This document shows, piece after piece, positions 35,429-44,667 of a stretch of 64,000 nucleotides of DNA. The stretch is from Rosellinia necatrix. Taxonomy: Eukaryota; Ascomycota; Sordariomycetes; Xylariales; Xylariaceae. Position 1 is the first letter of the stretch. Each line of letters opens with the position of its first letter. Under the pieces are notes generated by a model, which saw only the letters and a list, made by a program, of their open reading frames with translations, was not told the origin of the DNA and did not search any database. Location of the stretch: positions 1,550,001 through 1,614,000 of the forward strand of contig JAGYVD010000006.1 in NCBI GenBank assembly GCA_021209875.1, written 5' to 3'. A program made the position numbers and the translations under genes.

Positions 35429-36198
35429 ACCTCATGAGCTGCGTCGCAGTGCCAGCCAGGAATTTGGACAGGGCAACGAGGAGAAACAAGCTCGGGGTCT
35501 CCTTGCAGCAATGTCGTCGAGAACGAACAACTTCGAGCGAGGCAGAATTATCGGCTTTCCCCACCCCGCGCCATTTAGCGATCGAAAGACCCCCGATGTT
35601 GATGTGACGTCTTAACTAGGCACAGATGATAATAGACATACTACGGCCCGATGAGGGCGATATTAGCCGTCGCAAGCCAGAACCCAGTTTTGCTCTACCA
35701 GGCCGCATTTCCAGGGTTTGGTAATAGACGAGAGTTTTTGGGTGAAGCCCATGACTATCGATATATGATATTCTAAGGACGATGCAAAGAGTGCCTTAGG
35801 ATTACACCTAAATCGACGTGCAGGATCCTGTTATGCATCAAAGTTTTGACCATCAATCTATCTACCACGAGCAAGCCAGGAAATTCGCTTGTCCATGACG
35901 CCTCCCTCCCAATGGATGATACGTATGCGTTGTTAGGTTTACATTATCTATGGATCGCTGAGACTGTCAGCTGATGACCCGATGATGCTGTGCGAGAGTC
36001 CGGCGACTATATTATCATCCCGAGCCGCCGCTGCTGTGTTTAGTTTACCAGCTCTTCTTTTGCCCAGTTACTCTAAACACGCACACGCTTTTCTCACCCG
36101 CTCTTCTCACCCGCTCCTAACAACCATCTTCTTCTGTCATACTACTACTGTTGTTACCCGCCCCTTTCCTCGCCCATCTCATCTATCCGAGAACAGCC
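35429..36198. other. Intergenic region, nothing recognised
   Basis: SEC13 3' flank and the upstream region of the small secreted-protein gene. A short pyrimidine-rich leader precedes the ATG at 36199. No other gene is seen. Confidence 0.6.
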
Positions 36199-36609
36199 AT
36201 GCGCGTCACGGCACTTGCTGCGGCATTCCTGGGGTTTGTCATCCCAGCGGCCCTCGCAGCACCACCAGCCGAACCCATCAGCGAGATGGGTGCCGTCAAA
36301 CTCTCTACCATAGCCTTCGGACAACAGCTTCAAAACAATGACCAAGCCAACCACTGGGTAATCTGGTTCTCACACAAGAAAGCTTGCCCACCCCTAGTGG
36401 TTCTCGGATCACTTGCCAATAGCCCATGCAACTCTACTTTCGGGGTGCCCGGTAGCTCGAACCTCACTTTCGGGTATTGTGACGAGCACGGAGAGCCAGG
36501 TGCACTGTTTTCCGATGGCGTGTTCGTGCGGGACTGCAAGAAGAGCAGGAAGAAGATTAAGTGTAATGACCACGACATCATCAGGCACGGCAAGTGTCAT
36601 GGCTCATGA
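36199..36609 (+). CDS. Small secreted cysteine-rich protein
   Basis: 136 aa in one exon. The ATG at 36199 (CAGCCATGCG) opens a clear signal peptide: a basic residue, a hydrophobic core and an ALA-AP type cleavage site near residue 20-21. The mature protein has six cysteines (KKACPP, SPCNST, GYCDE, RDCKK, IKCND, GKCHG), which could form three disulfides, and two N-glycosylation sequons (NST, NLT). The C-terminal third is strongly basic (CKKSRKKIKC). I recognise no family. The size, signal and even Cys number are those of fungal small secreted proteins, some of which are effectors or antimicrobial; that role is inference only. Confidence 0.7.
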   Translation: MRVTALAAAFLGFVIPAALAAPPAEPISEMGAVKLSTIAFGQQLQNNDQANHWVIWFSHKKACPPLVVLGSLANSPCNSTFGVPGSSNLTFGYCDEHGEPGALFSDGVFVRDCKKSRKKIKCNDHDIIRHGKCHGS

Positions 36610-37615
36610 GTACGAGTTATGGGTAGCCGGTGGTTGGGCGATTCATTGGGATGGGAAATGCACGCGAAGCTTGCCCGACACTTGTCATCGTTAGCTAAGA
36701 AGATGGGGAAAAGGCACAATGACTAAACTAAAACTATTCGTCATTTTCGGTGGAAAGAAAGGGGCGAAGGGCTGATTCGGGTTGCTGGCTTACAAGAGCC
36801 CTAAGCAACTCTGGGTTGTAGCTACGCAGACTAGTGACCCAGGTATATATCTATCCCCCTACCTGGGTAACTTGATGTACTACTCCTTTGGGCTAGGTAT
36901 CTACACATACGAGGCTGGAAGTTTATGATACTTTGTTACTTATCATTGCTACATATGATATGCGTGTGCGATGAATAGGTACTAATACTACTCTTAATTA
37001 GTAGTGTGAACAGATTGAACCTGTTACGGCACAGTATGTAGTCACAAACCATCACAGTAGTACGGCGAAGGAAGGAACAGAGGAAGAGACAGATTATACA
37101 CGCTGATCCTGCCTAGGTAGGTGCACTACAGTTATGGGGTCCGCACAGTGCAATTAGCCGCATGTGGTCAAGAGGCGGAGAACCAACGCGGGCGGTTAGT
37201 GGGCCACTCAGAGCTCTGGAACATGTACTTGCACACCGGATATGTGCCTTACGGTACCTACACTCACTTGCTGTTTCAGGAGGTTTTCAAGTTCAACCAA
37301 CGAGGCCGGCCATTTGAATCTTCCAACCTCAACCGTCCACTATCTGGGGATCACCAATTCCATGCTCGCTCCCTAGCCATCGCACAGATTGGCGTCCAAC
37401 ACCCTCTCCGATACTCTCTGTCTGCCTCCGCAACTGGTTCGATCCGACTTAGACCAATGCTAAGCTAATACCGGCATTACATCCGCGCGCAAGATCACAT
37501 CCAATTAATGACCCCCACCGCAACGTCGCTGTCTGCAATCAAACTCCCACACACGGACGCCATCCTCCATTTGTGATCACACCCGGACGTTCTGATCCAG
37601 CCCTGCCCTTCACCT
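36610..37615. other. Intergenic region; WHI2-like 5' part probably within
   Basis: About 1 kb without a convincing gene. The missing first exon or leader of the downstream WHI2-like gene should lie here. An ATG at 37508 is in the same frame but is closed by TGA at 37574. Confidence 0.5.
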
Positions 37616-39529
37616 GTGCAAAGCGAACCCCGAACCGTCGCCACGTTGTCCGGATCGCAGGAAGAGAGTCACGGAGAGTCCGTGTCTGCTGGGCTCCCGC
37701 AGACTGCCGTCGAACGCGTGAACCTTGTCGTCTTCGACACTACAAAGGCCAGCGACGTTGACAACCTCCACAGTCACCATCGGGACCACCAGGACGACCG
37801 AGGCGACGACGACGACGACGACGACAACGACGACACTGCCGAGGGCAATCCCCACCGCACACACTCCCCCCCCCACCCCAGTACCCGTACGCCGGCTCTG
37901 AGACATCTGCCCCTGCCTCCCTCTCGCGACCAATATCGCCCCCCTCCCTTCTCTAGCCTCTACGTTTACGCCTCGGCCGAGGATCTTGCCGACGACCACT
38001 TCAGGCTCCCGACCGTCGCTTCCGCCGTCTTCTCGGGAAACGGAGCCTCGTCTGCCACAGCCGCTCCTGCCTATGCACCCGTAGCCTCGAGCTCATCCGA
38101 CCACACCCTCGACCCCGTCGCCTCACTTCAGGATACAGTTGCCGAGACCAAACGCGCGCTTCCGCCAGACGTCAAGGGCGAAGCTTCAGGTCAAAAGGCC
38201 GACGATTCTAGCGAGCCCCCACCTGCCTACTCTGAAGGCTATAGCCCACTCCTCTCTTTCACATACCTCATGGCGGCCGCCGGGGGCGCAGCGAGTATTA
38301 TTACTCAAGTCCAGCAAGGAGTGGCCCCGGTCAACTCCATTGGAGGTAACCTATCTTGCGTGCTTATCCATTGCCGTGCGGATGCTAACCGGAGATCATA
38401 GAAGTCGGCGCCGATGAAACGATTACCATGGACCTCAGGTAGGCTGATGCAGACGTGGGATATAGTGGACCTGTTTGCTAAATACATCTCTCCCACAGGG
38501 GTATCCGTTTCGTTCTTTCTAGAGAGGAGCTATTAACATTGCCCGAATTTGTTCTTCTCTCCCTATTCCCCAATGGGCTCTTTCCAGAGGGCCATATGGG
38601 TGGCTTTTCCGACGGTGACGCCGTTCAAGTCGATGTCAGTACCCTTGATGACAAGCCTATTTTTCAACTCACCCAAGCTACTCCGAATATGGCCTGCTCC
38701 ATTACGCCTAGCCTTACCTATGCCTCTCTCCCTCGCTCCACCACCACTCGCAACCTTATATCCAATATAAATATTCATTTCACTGACCTCACCTCTCAGT
38801 ATGACCCTGCCTCTCTACAATATATGCTCGAGTTTTTCCGCATGGTGGCCCAATCCATACCTAGTGAACCTCCACCTAGAGAACCTTCACCCAATGCCTC
38901 ACATGATGGAGAGCCCAACGCGTCATCTGACGGGGCGGCTGGTCCCATTGAGACACTTGGCGGGCGAGGCCTGGATAACAGCTATCGAGCTGGGATCATC
39001 GTTTTGAGAGAGGACTTGGATTTTTATGCTATCCCCCCCCGGCCCGATATCAGCCAGGCAGATATGATTGAAGTGAAACGTGCAGCGTCCCGGGCTCTCT
39101 TGAAACAAGACGGCATATTTTCTGGGCTGAAGCGTAGTGACGAACCCGGGACTACGGAGGCTCATTTGATCGAGATGTTGACGGCAGGGTGAGTAGCCCC
39201 CTCCCTGATGCGGACTTGGTGCTCGGCTGACACAGGAACAAAGTGGATTCAACCACGACGATCGATGGGGTCATCGTGCGGGCGAACCCAACAAAGCAGT
39301 GGTCTGCAGCTTGGCCCTCGCTCGGCTTCGTAACGACATCCGCGGCAACGAGATGAGCAGTAATGCTGTAGGCATGGCGCAGAAGCTTCTGCTCTTTTGG
39401 CGAAAGCCTGCCCGCCGTTGTTGGTGGGAAGGGGTTGAGCTCAACAATGTGGAAGGGGTGGACGGACCTCTAAAAGTGTGGATCCGAAGGGTGTGGACGC
39501 TCGAGATGAGCGTTATTGGATTGCGTTAA
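37616..39529 (+). CDS. WHI2-like BTB/POZ stress-signalling protein (start unresolved)
   Basis: Exons by hand: 37616-38345, 38402-38438, 38499-38634, 38800-39188 and 39244-39529, together 526 codons in one frame. The joined sequence gives GADETITMDLRGIRFVLSREELL and FPNGLF, the T1/BTB-like domain of WHI2 proteins, then AVQVDYDPASLQYMLEFFR. The C-terminus has QKLLLFWRKPARRCWW and VWIRRVWTLEMSVIGLR, characteristic of fungal WHI2/phosphatase-activator proteins. The N-terminal 200 residues are low-complexity with an Asp run and a PPPAYSEGY motif. In yeast, WHI2 with PSR1/PSR2 links general stress signalling and nutrient-dependent growth control. Intron 38635-38799 is 165 nt and in frame. The last intron needs an AAG acceptor (39243) to give AGGFNHDDRWGH. 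No in-frame ATG is found at the 5' end, so an upstream exon is missing. Confidence 0.8.
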
Positions 39530-40835
39530 CCAAATACAAGCAAGCGAAAACGGCGTTGGCATGTGATTTCCTTTTTAAGAGCACAGGGGCGACTCGTGTC
39601 AGTATGTCGAAAGCTGGCAGATATATATCAACGAGCAGCATTAATTCTTCCTCCTTAGAAGGGTAGACTTCCTGAGCCAGCAGACGTCCTTCGCAAGACA
39701 TGCATACTGGGCTCATGGCACCCCCAACTGACAGGATACCAGCTAATATTGACCGGACCAGAAGTTGGGCAGACGTTGGGGTGGTTTTGGTCGCTAGCGA
39801 CGTAGGGCCACGTGGTCGCGACCAACGGCCAGCGGGAGGCAGAGATTAGTTATTTCTTTGTGTAGAGGTATGACCTTATCGGCCCTCTTACACCAAACGA
39901 ATTTTCGTTGTTTGATTCAGTGTATGTAATGTCTTTCCATACCTACATAGCCAGATACCTTACCGAGTGTTTCCTCTTGCCTGGGACGCTCTCAATTATT
40001 ATATTATTCAAGGTGGGCGTGTGAAAGCAAAGGCAGCCTCGAAACCATGCGCTCGCTGTAGGCCCATCTCCCTCTGTATCCCGCATCGGGAAAATTAAGG
40101 GTTGCTCACAGCGGCGATCAGTACCTACTTACCGGGTAATTTTTTATCAACTATTCGTCTAGTCGTGTGCTTGGTGTAACTGCTGGTGCTAGCGGGTATC
40201 TTGGGCGGGTAACCACGGGCACTCATAAATAAATGCGGGGCTGTGCTCCTTACCTGGTACTATACAAGAGGTATCGTTCCTACCTCATCCAGATATGTAG
40301 TGTAGGTGCATTGGTGGGGAGCTCCCTTAGGTAAGTACCTACCTACGTAGGTATAAACAGGTATGGAGATAAACAGGTAGGTACCTATAGATAAGTAAGA
40401 TTAGAACTGGCCCAAGATTTACTACTTTACACTACATGTCGACCTGATTTACTAGGTACTTCCTGGTATCATTTCAACGGCTTGCGACTGACTATAAAAG
40501 TCATCGTCACATTTACCTACCATAACACGCCACATCCGATGGGCCGTTTCCACTGCTTCGTCTCGTCCGTACCCTGGTTCCTCGCATAACCCTTACTCTC
40601 TCTTTTTCTCTCTCGTTATCTTGTCCTCGCTCTACCGGACAGAACAGGAACTGTGACGTTGAACTGATCCTATTAGCCTTGCCCTTGTACCGCCGGTTCT
40701 TCATCTCCCTTTCGACTGATCCCTCTCGAGACCTTTTCCCAATCCGACACCCTGCGCGAACGTAACGTACCCTTCTACAATCGTCGGCAACGACTGAGCT
40801 GCCTATCCCCGGTGCCTGACTCTCGCCGGGCAAGG
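39530..40835. other. Intergenic region with TAGGTA repeats
   Basis: About 1.3 kb without a recognised gene. A TAGGTA/TACCTA cluster lies at about 40322-40392, and a pyrimidine-rich tract (about 40590-40615) precedes the next gene. Confidence 0.6.
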
Positions 40836-42614
40836 ATGGCGGAGAACGGGCTCGCCAATCCTGGCCCTCCGATGATGAACTCGTCCTGCTCCTCCCTACA
40901 TGAGATGCCGCGCATGAGGAAACTACGGATGCTCGTTGCCGCAAATGGCCAGCGAGACGTCTCCTATGCCCAGGCCATTGCCGTGCGTCTCCTCAAAGAC
41001 TCCCAGATCGAAACTCGTGCTCTCGTCGACGAGGTTCCTTTGCGGTTAACACACGAGATCATGGTGATGGAGAATAGAAGCCTGGCGACCGTTGCCGTAG
41101 ACGCGGACCAGAGAACGAAGGATGCAATAGAAGCCGCGCGCCAGACCGCCTACGACCTTGTCGAGTGGGCCGACCTGCTTGTTCTCGCCCCCATCGACGC
41201 CGACCACCTCGCTAAGATGATGTCGGGCATTGCCGATACCACGTTACTCGAAGTCTTGCGCGCCTGGGACGTCTCTAAAAAGATCTTATTGGTGCCGGGC
41301 ATGTCTGTGCAGATGTGGGAGCATCCTATTACGAAAAAGCAACTCAGCAAAATCAAACGAAAGTGGAACTGGATCAAGGTGATGACGCCGGTTCTATGGT
41401 ATTACGATAAACCCGGGAACGGAAAGCGCGTGGTATCGTGGGATGGGTTCAACGACCTCGTGGGCATTATCAAGAACCAAGCCGAGCTCATGAGCCTCGG
41501 CCACGACGTAGAGGTCGCCGCGAAGCAGGCTATGCATACTATTAGCCCCCGTCGAGTGGCCAAGACTCTCCCGCCCGAGATATGGAGTCTCATCTTTCAA
41601 CGTGTCGGCGATTGGGAGATAGCGTTAGCTCTCAATGTCTACACGACGCTTGAGACACCAAACGACTGGAAGAAAAACCGGGCTAATCTGACGGACCCTA
41701 TCGAACTTTATATGCATGACCTCGAATGGCTGATACTCTCCTGCCCGAAATCGGATGTCATATGCCAGAGGCTCTCCGAGGCGCCTAAGGGGCTCCGTTA
41801 CGTTTCGTCCCTGGTCGTCAAGCTGATTATGAAATTCTCGCTCATCGACGTGCTGACCTACCTGGAAACCCATCTGAGCAAGGTATTCTGGGCCTCATTC
41901 AGCGCCAAATTCCTCCCTAATAAGGCATCCGGGGTCTACGGGCGTGTGGATATTCTCACTTGGTGGAATACCTCGCCCTCGTTCCTGAAGAAAGAATATG
42001 ATACCGAAGCACTAGATAACGCTTCACGAATGGGTTATGTCCACGTGCTAGACTGGTGGCTGCGATCAGGCCTCCCCTTAAAATTTACAGAGGCAGCGCT
42101 CGAATCTACTTCCAAAGAAGGTCATTTACTGGTTTTAGAGTGGTGGAAGGATGCGGCGCTGAAGGACAACAGCATCATCCTCAAACCGGGCCGCAGTCTC
42201 CTAACCGCCGCTCAGCACGGGCAGACTGCCGTTCTCCGCTGGTGGGAAAGCTCGGGCATCCCGGTCGGGTATGGCGAGGGTGTTTGCAAGATCGCGAGCG
42301 CGCACGGCCAGACCGCCGTCCTCGACACGTGGCACGAACTGAAAGGCGAGAAGCTCTCGTTTGACTCACAGGTGCTAGTGGCACCCACGAAACAAGGGCA
42401 TGTCAGCGTACTGGAATGGTGGAAACAATATGCAAGGGGTGAGCAGGTGAGCGGTGACGGGAGAACTCATAGAGTAGAGTATAAGACGTGTGATATTGAG
42501 GAGGCGCTCGAAGATGCCATCGGCGATCCCAGACCAATCAGGAAATGGTGGGCGCGGAACGGATTGAATCTGGGTCTTGGGACTAGCGAGTGGATGAAGA
42601 TCAAGAGATTGTAA
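40836..42614 (+). CDS. Flavoprotein (PPCDC-like) / F-box / ankyrin-like fusion
   Basis: 592 aa in one exon from the ATG at 40836. Residues about 27-200 resemble the flavoprotein fold of phosphopantothenoylcysteine decarboxylase/HAL3: ADLLVLAPIDADHLAKMMSGIADTTL split around residue 123, then LRAWDVSKKILLVPGMSVQMWEHP (about 140-162). The PxMN motif of PPCDC reads PGMS and the region that should bear the catalytic His reads AYDLVEWADLL, so decarboxylase chemistry looks lost. TLPPEIWSLIFQRVGDWEIA (about 245-265) is F-box-like. The rest has at least five ankyrin-like units with a recurring HxxVLxWW core (VHVLDWWLRSG, LLVLEWWKDA, TAVLRWWESSG, VSVLEWWKQY). A flavin- or ligand-sensing SCF substrate adaptor is a possible reading, but this is inference. 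Confidence 0.7.
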   Translation: MAENGLANPGPPMMNSSCSSLHEMPRMRKLRMLVAANGQRDVSYAQAIAVRLLKDSQIETRALVDEVPLRLTHEIMVMENRSLATVAVDADQRTKDAIEAARQTAYDLVEWADLLVLAPIDADHLAKMMSGIADTTLLEVLRAWDVSKKILLVPGMSVQMWEHPITKKQLSKIKRKWNWIKVMTPVLWYYDKPGNGKRVVSWDGFNDLVGIIKNQAELMSLGHDVEVAAKQAMHTISPRRVAKTLPPEIWSLIFQRVGDWEIALALNVYTTLETPNDWKKNRANLTDPIELYMHDLEWLILSCPKSDVICQRLSEAPKGLRYVSSLVVKLIMKFSLIDVLTYLETHLSKVFWASFSAKFLPNKASGVYGRVDILTWWNTSPSFLKKEYDTEALDNASRMGYVHVLDWWLRSGLPLKFTEAALESTSKEGHLLVLEWWKDAALKDNSIILKPGRSLLTAAQHGQTAVLRWWESSGIPVGYGEGVCKIASAHGQTAVLDTWHELKGEKLSFDSQVLVAPTKQGHVSVLEWWKQYARGEQVSGDGRTHRVEYKTCDIEEALEDAIGDPRPIRKWWARNGLNLGLGTSEWMKIKRL

Positions 42615-43199
42615 CTCTGCCGCCGCCGTCATCATATAATACGAAATAAAGTTAAAATATGAATGTGACATATGCCGAAATGGTTTCTGTGTACACACAT
42701 GGTGTTTAATTTTCGCTTGGTTCAAACACCATGCCAAGAGGATTTTTTGGCTTAGTGCATACTATTTCGACCTCGTGTAGACGGCTGAAGGTTCCAGGCC
42801 CGTGGCAAGGCAATGCTTTGTCAATAGAACCCTTACATGCGATCTTCACTCCCAGAGTAGATTAATTCGTTAGCTGTTTTTATTTTCGTGGCTAGCTAGC
42901 ATCAAAGGGCAACTTTTTATGCCCATGATAGAATTGCTTCCTGTTGGATAGATATTATTAGGTATTGGTAGTTCATCTAGATTAGAACCATACTTATATT
43001 GCGTAGTTAACTGAAAGAAAGAGAGAAAAAAAAACAACCCTCAGTTTAGCTAGTTGCCTCACAGTATGCCAGCTCGGGTTTATACGGTCGATCGCGTAGA
43101 ACCTAAGACACCCCGGTGGGAACTGGAACTACAATGCGTTAGTTGATACCAGGACTCCATACCCTAAGGAATATAGACGTGTTGACGGCATACTGCGAG
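42615..43199. other. Intergenic, nothing recognised
   Basis: No gene, RNA or notable repeat seen apart from a short A-rich run near 43026. Confidence 0.6.
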
Positions 43200-43204
43200 G
43201 CAAC

Positions 43205-43310
43205 TAGTTGAACTTGGTTGTGCGGGGACTTGAACCCCTCGGGCTGCGGGTTTCAGCAACTAAGAAAGGCCGGAACACTGAGCTGTTGCACCACCGGGCC
43301 ACCTTGTTGA
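43205..43310 (-). repeat. tRNA-derived (SINE-like) element
   Basis: On the minus strand TGGCCCGGTGG fits a pol III A box, and about 50 nt further GGTTCAAGTCC fits the B box exactly, within a four-pair GGGG/CCCC T-arm. The segment after it, GCACAACC, looks like an acceptor strand, but the 5' side (AACAAGG) does not pair with it and no clean anticodon arm forms. I read it as a tRNA-derived repeat or a dead tRNA, not a functional gene. It shares the general layout of the fragment near 29.9 kb. Confidence 0.4.
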
Positions 43311-43481
43311 AAGCACCGGCACCTGTCGCGGAATATGTAGGGCAGGGCAGAGCAGAGCCGAAAGGGCATCCCCTTCCTTGACGCACTGGATCGTTTCCAT
43401 GATCGCTTCCATGAACTTTACGACCCCAAGGCGGTCTTCGTTCCGATAGTCGGGCGATGTACCCCAAGAAGCCATTGAAGA

Positions 43482-43889
43482 CGTCAAAGATGAACTTTTC
43501 CTAGTTCGACATACTCGCACGTCGACGGCGAGGGCGACAGAACAGACCGTATCGATCGCACATTCGTGTACGTGTACAGGGATTACGCCCCGAACGATAA
43601 GGACTACCGAGCGCCGCCGGTGGAGTTCACACAGGATAATACGGATCTCTATACCAGCCTTAGCTTGCGAAACCCCCGCTTTGGTCACAGGGCGCGCACC
43701 AAGAAATCGAAGGGCCTTTACAAAAGGCTAAAGAGGACGAAGAAACGGGCCGCGATGCACGATACCGAACCTAGCGATATCGAAGAGATGATGATGGCTA
43801 TGGCCATTGATCAGCAGGAAGACCACCTAGGTGACTTTGGCATAGGGAAGCTTGAAATCGTCTGTATTTTGGGGCCGCAGGTATTTTGA
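43482..43889 (+). pseudogene. ORF fragment of unknown origin
   Basis: A frame open from just after a TGA near 43482 to a TGA at 43889, without a start ATG at its beginning. The translation looks protein-like (FVYVYRDYAPNDKDYRAPP, then an Arg/Lys-rich HRARTKKSKGLYKRLKRTKKR and an acidic EPSDIEEMMMAMAIDQQED). No family is recognised and no flanking exons were found. It may be a gene relic. Confidence 0.25.
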
Positions 43890-44218
43890 TCCGAATAGGC
43901 CCTTATTCATCCTCAAGCAACGCCTGTAAATGCAGTTGAGGGGCAATGGAAAGGGGGCCGGACTGGTCATAGAATCAATGGTGGTCAGGGAAAAGAAAAG
44001 GAAAAACAACCGATAATTTACCATTACAACGTTTCGGCCAAAACATGCCTAAATTCCCGTGCTGCTCTAGGGAGCTGATGGAGTAGGATGGGAGAGTGTT
44101 GCAAAGCAATCTCGAACATTTGCGACGTTGATACAAATGTCTCTGCTGACTCATCATAGGGGCCGTGGTAGACCCGTCACCCACCAAACTCTCCCCTGAG
44201 CCATGCTTAATGGCCGAT

Positions 44219-44667
44219 TTAGAAGAAGAGAACTATGTGTTCTGTGCCATCGTTGAGTAAGAGTAAATCCTCCTCAGTCAACGTCATTTCATCTATGTGA
44301 GAATTGCTCGTTACCTCCCCGAGCAGACTCACAGCATCCTGAGCCATGACGCCAGCTTTACCTGTGTCATGACCCATTCGGCGTAAAATACTTGCTTTGA
44401 CAAACATGCTTCTAGCTCACTCAGATCGATGCATATCAGCATCTGTTTTCCAAATATCGAGAGCGCCGTCAAGTAACGTCCTAAAATAGTTTCGATTTAG
44501 TGATTTAGCGAAGAATATCGCAACAAATAGACAGATGCTTACAGAGCTTCATCAAGCTTTCCCTCTTGTGTTCTATGCCTCGCCATTATGTGATAAATGT
44601 CTACAGTGCCTGGGTGGTGTTTCCCATGGGTCTTTTCGTATTGATTTTTTGCGAACTCGTGGAGATG
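44219..44667 (-). pseudogene. TPR-repeat protein relic (C-terminal part)
   Basis: Two frame-compatible pieces are joined by an intron with good signals (44481-44542, GTAAGC donor, TTTTAG acceptor). Piece 1 reads YEKTHGKHHPGTVDIYHIMA and EGKLDEAL; piece 2 reads LLDGALDIWKTDADMHRSE, a TGA (44417-44419), then SMFVKASILRRMGHDTGKA and ending in EEDLLLLNDG. This is the pattern of tetratricopeptide repeats of the kinesin-light-chain/NB-ARC-TPR type (Y...HP.T......A....GK..EA). The frame is closed upstream by TGA at 44668-44670, so only the last two or so repeats remain. It is probably the decayed end of a larger STAND- or TPR-type gene. Confidence 0.5.

Noticed and set aside
37508..37576. ATG at 37508 as the WHI2-like start
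   Set aside because: Same frame, but closed by TGA at 37574-37576, and no GT donor in the right phase allows splicing to the open exon.
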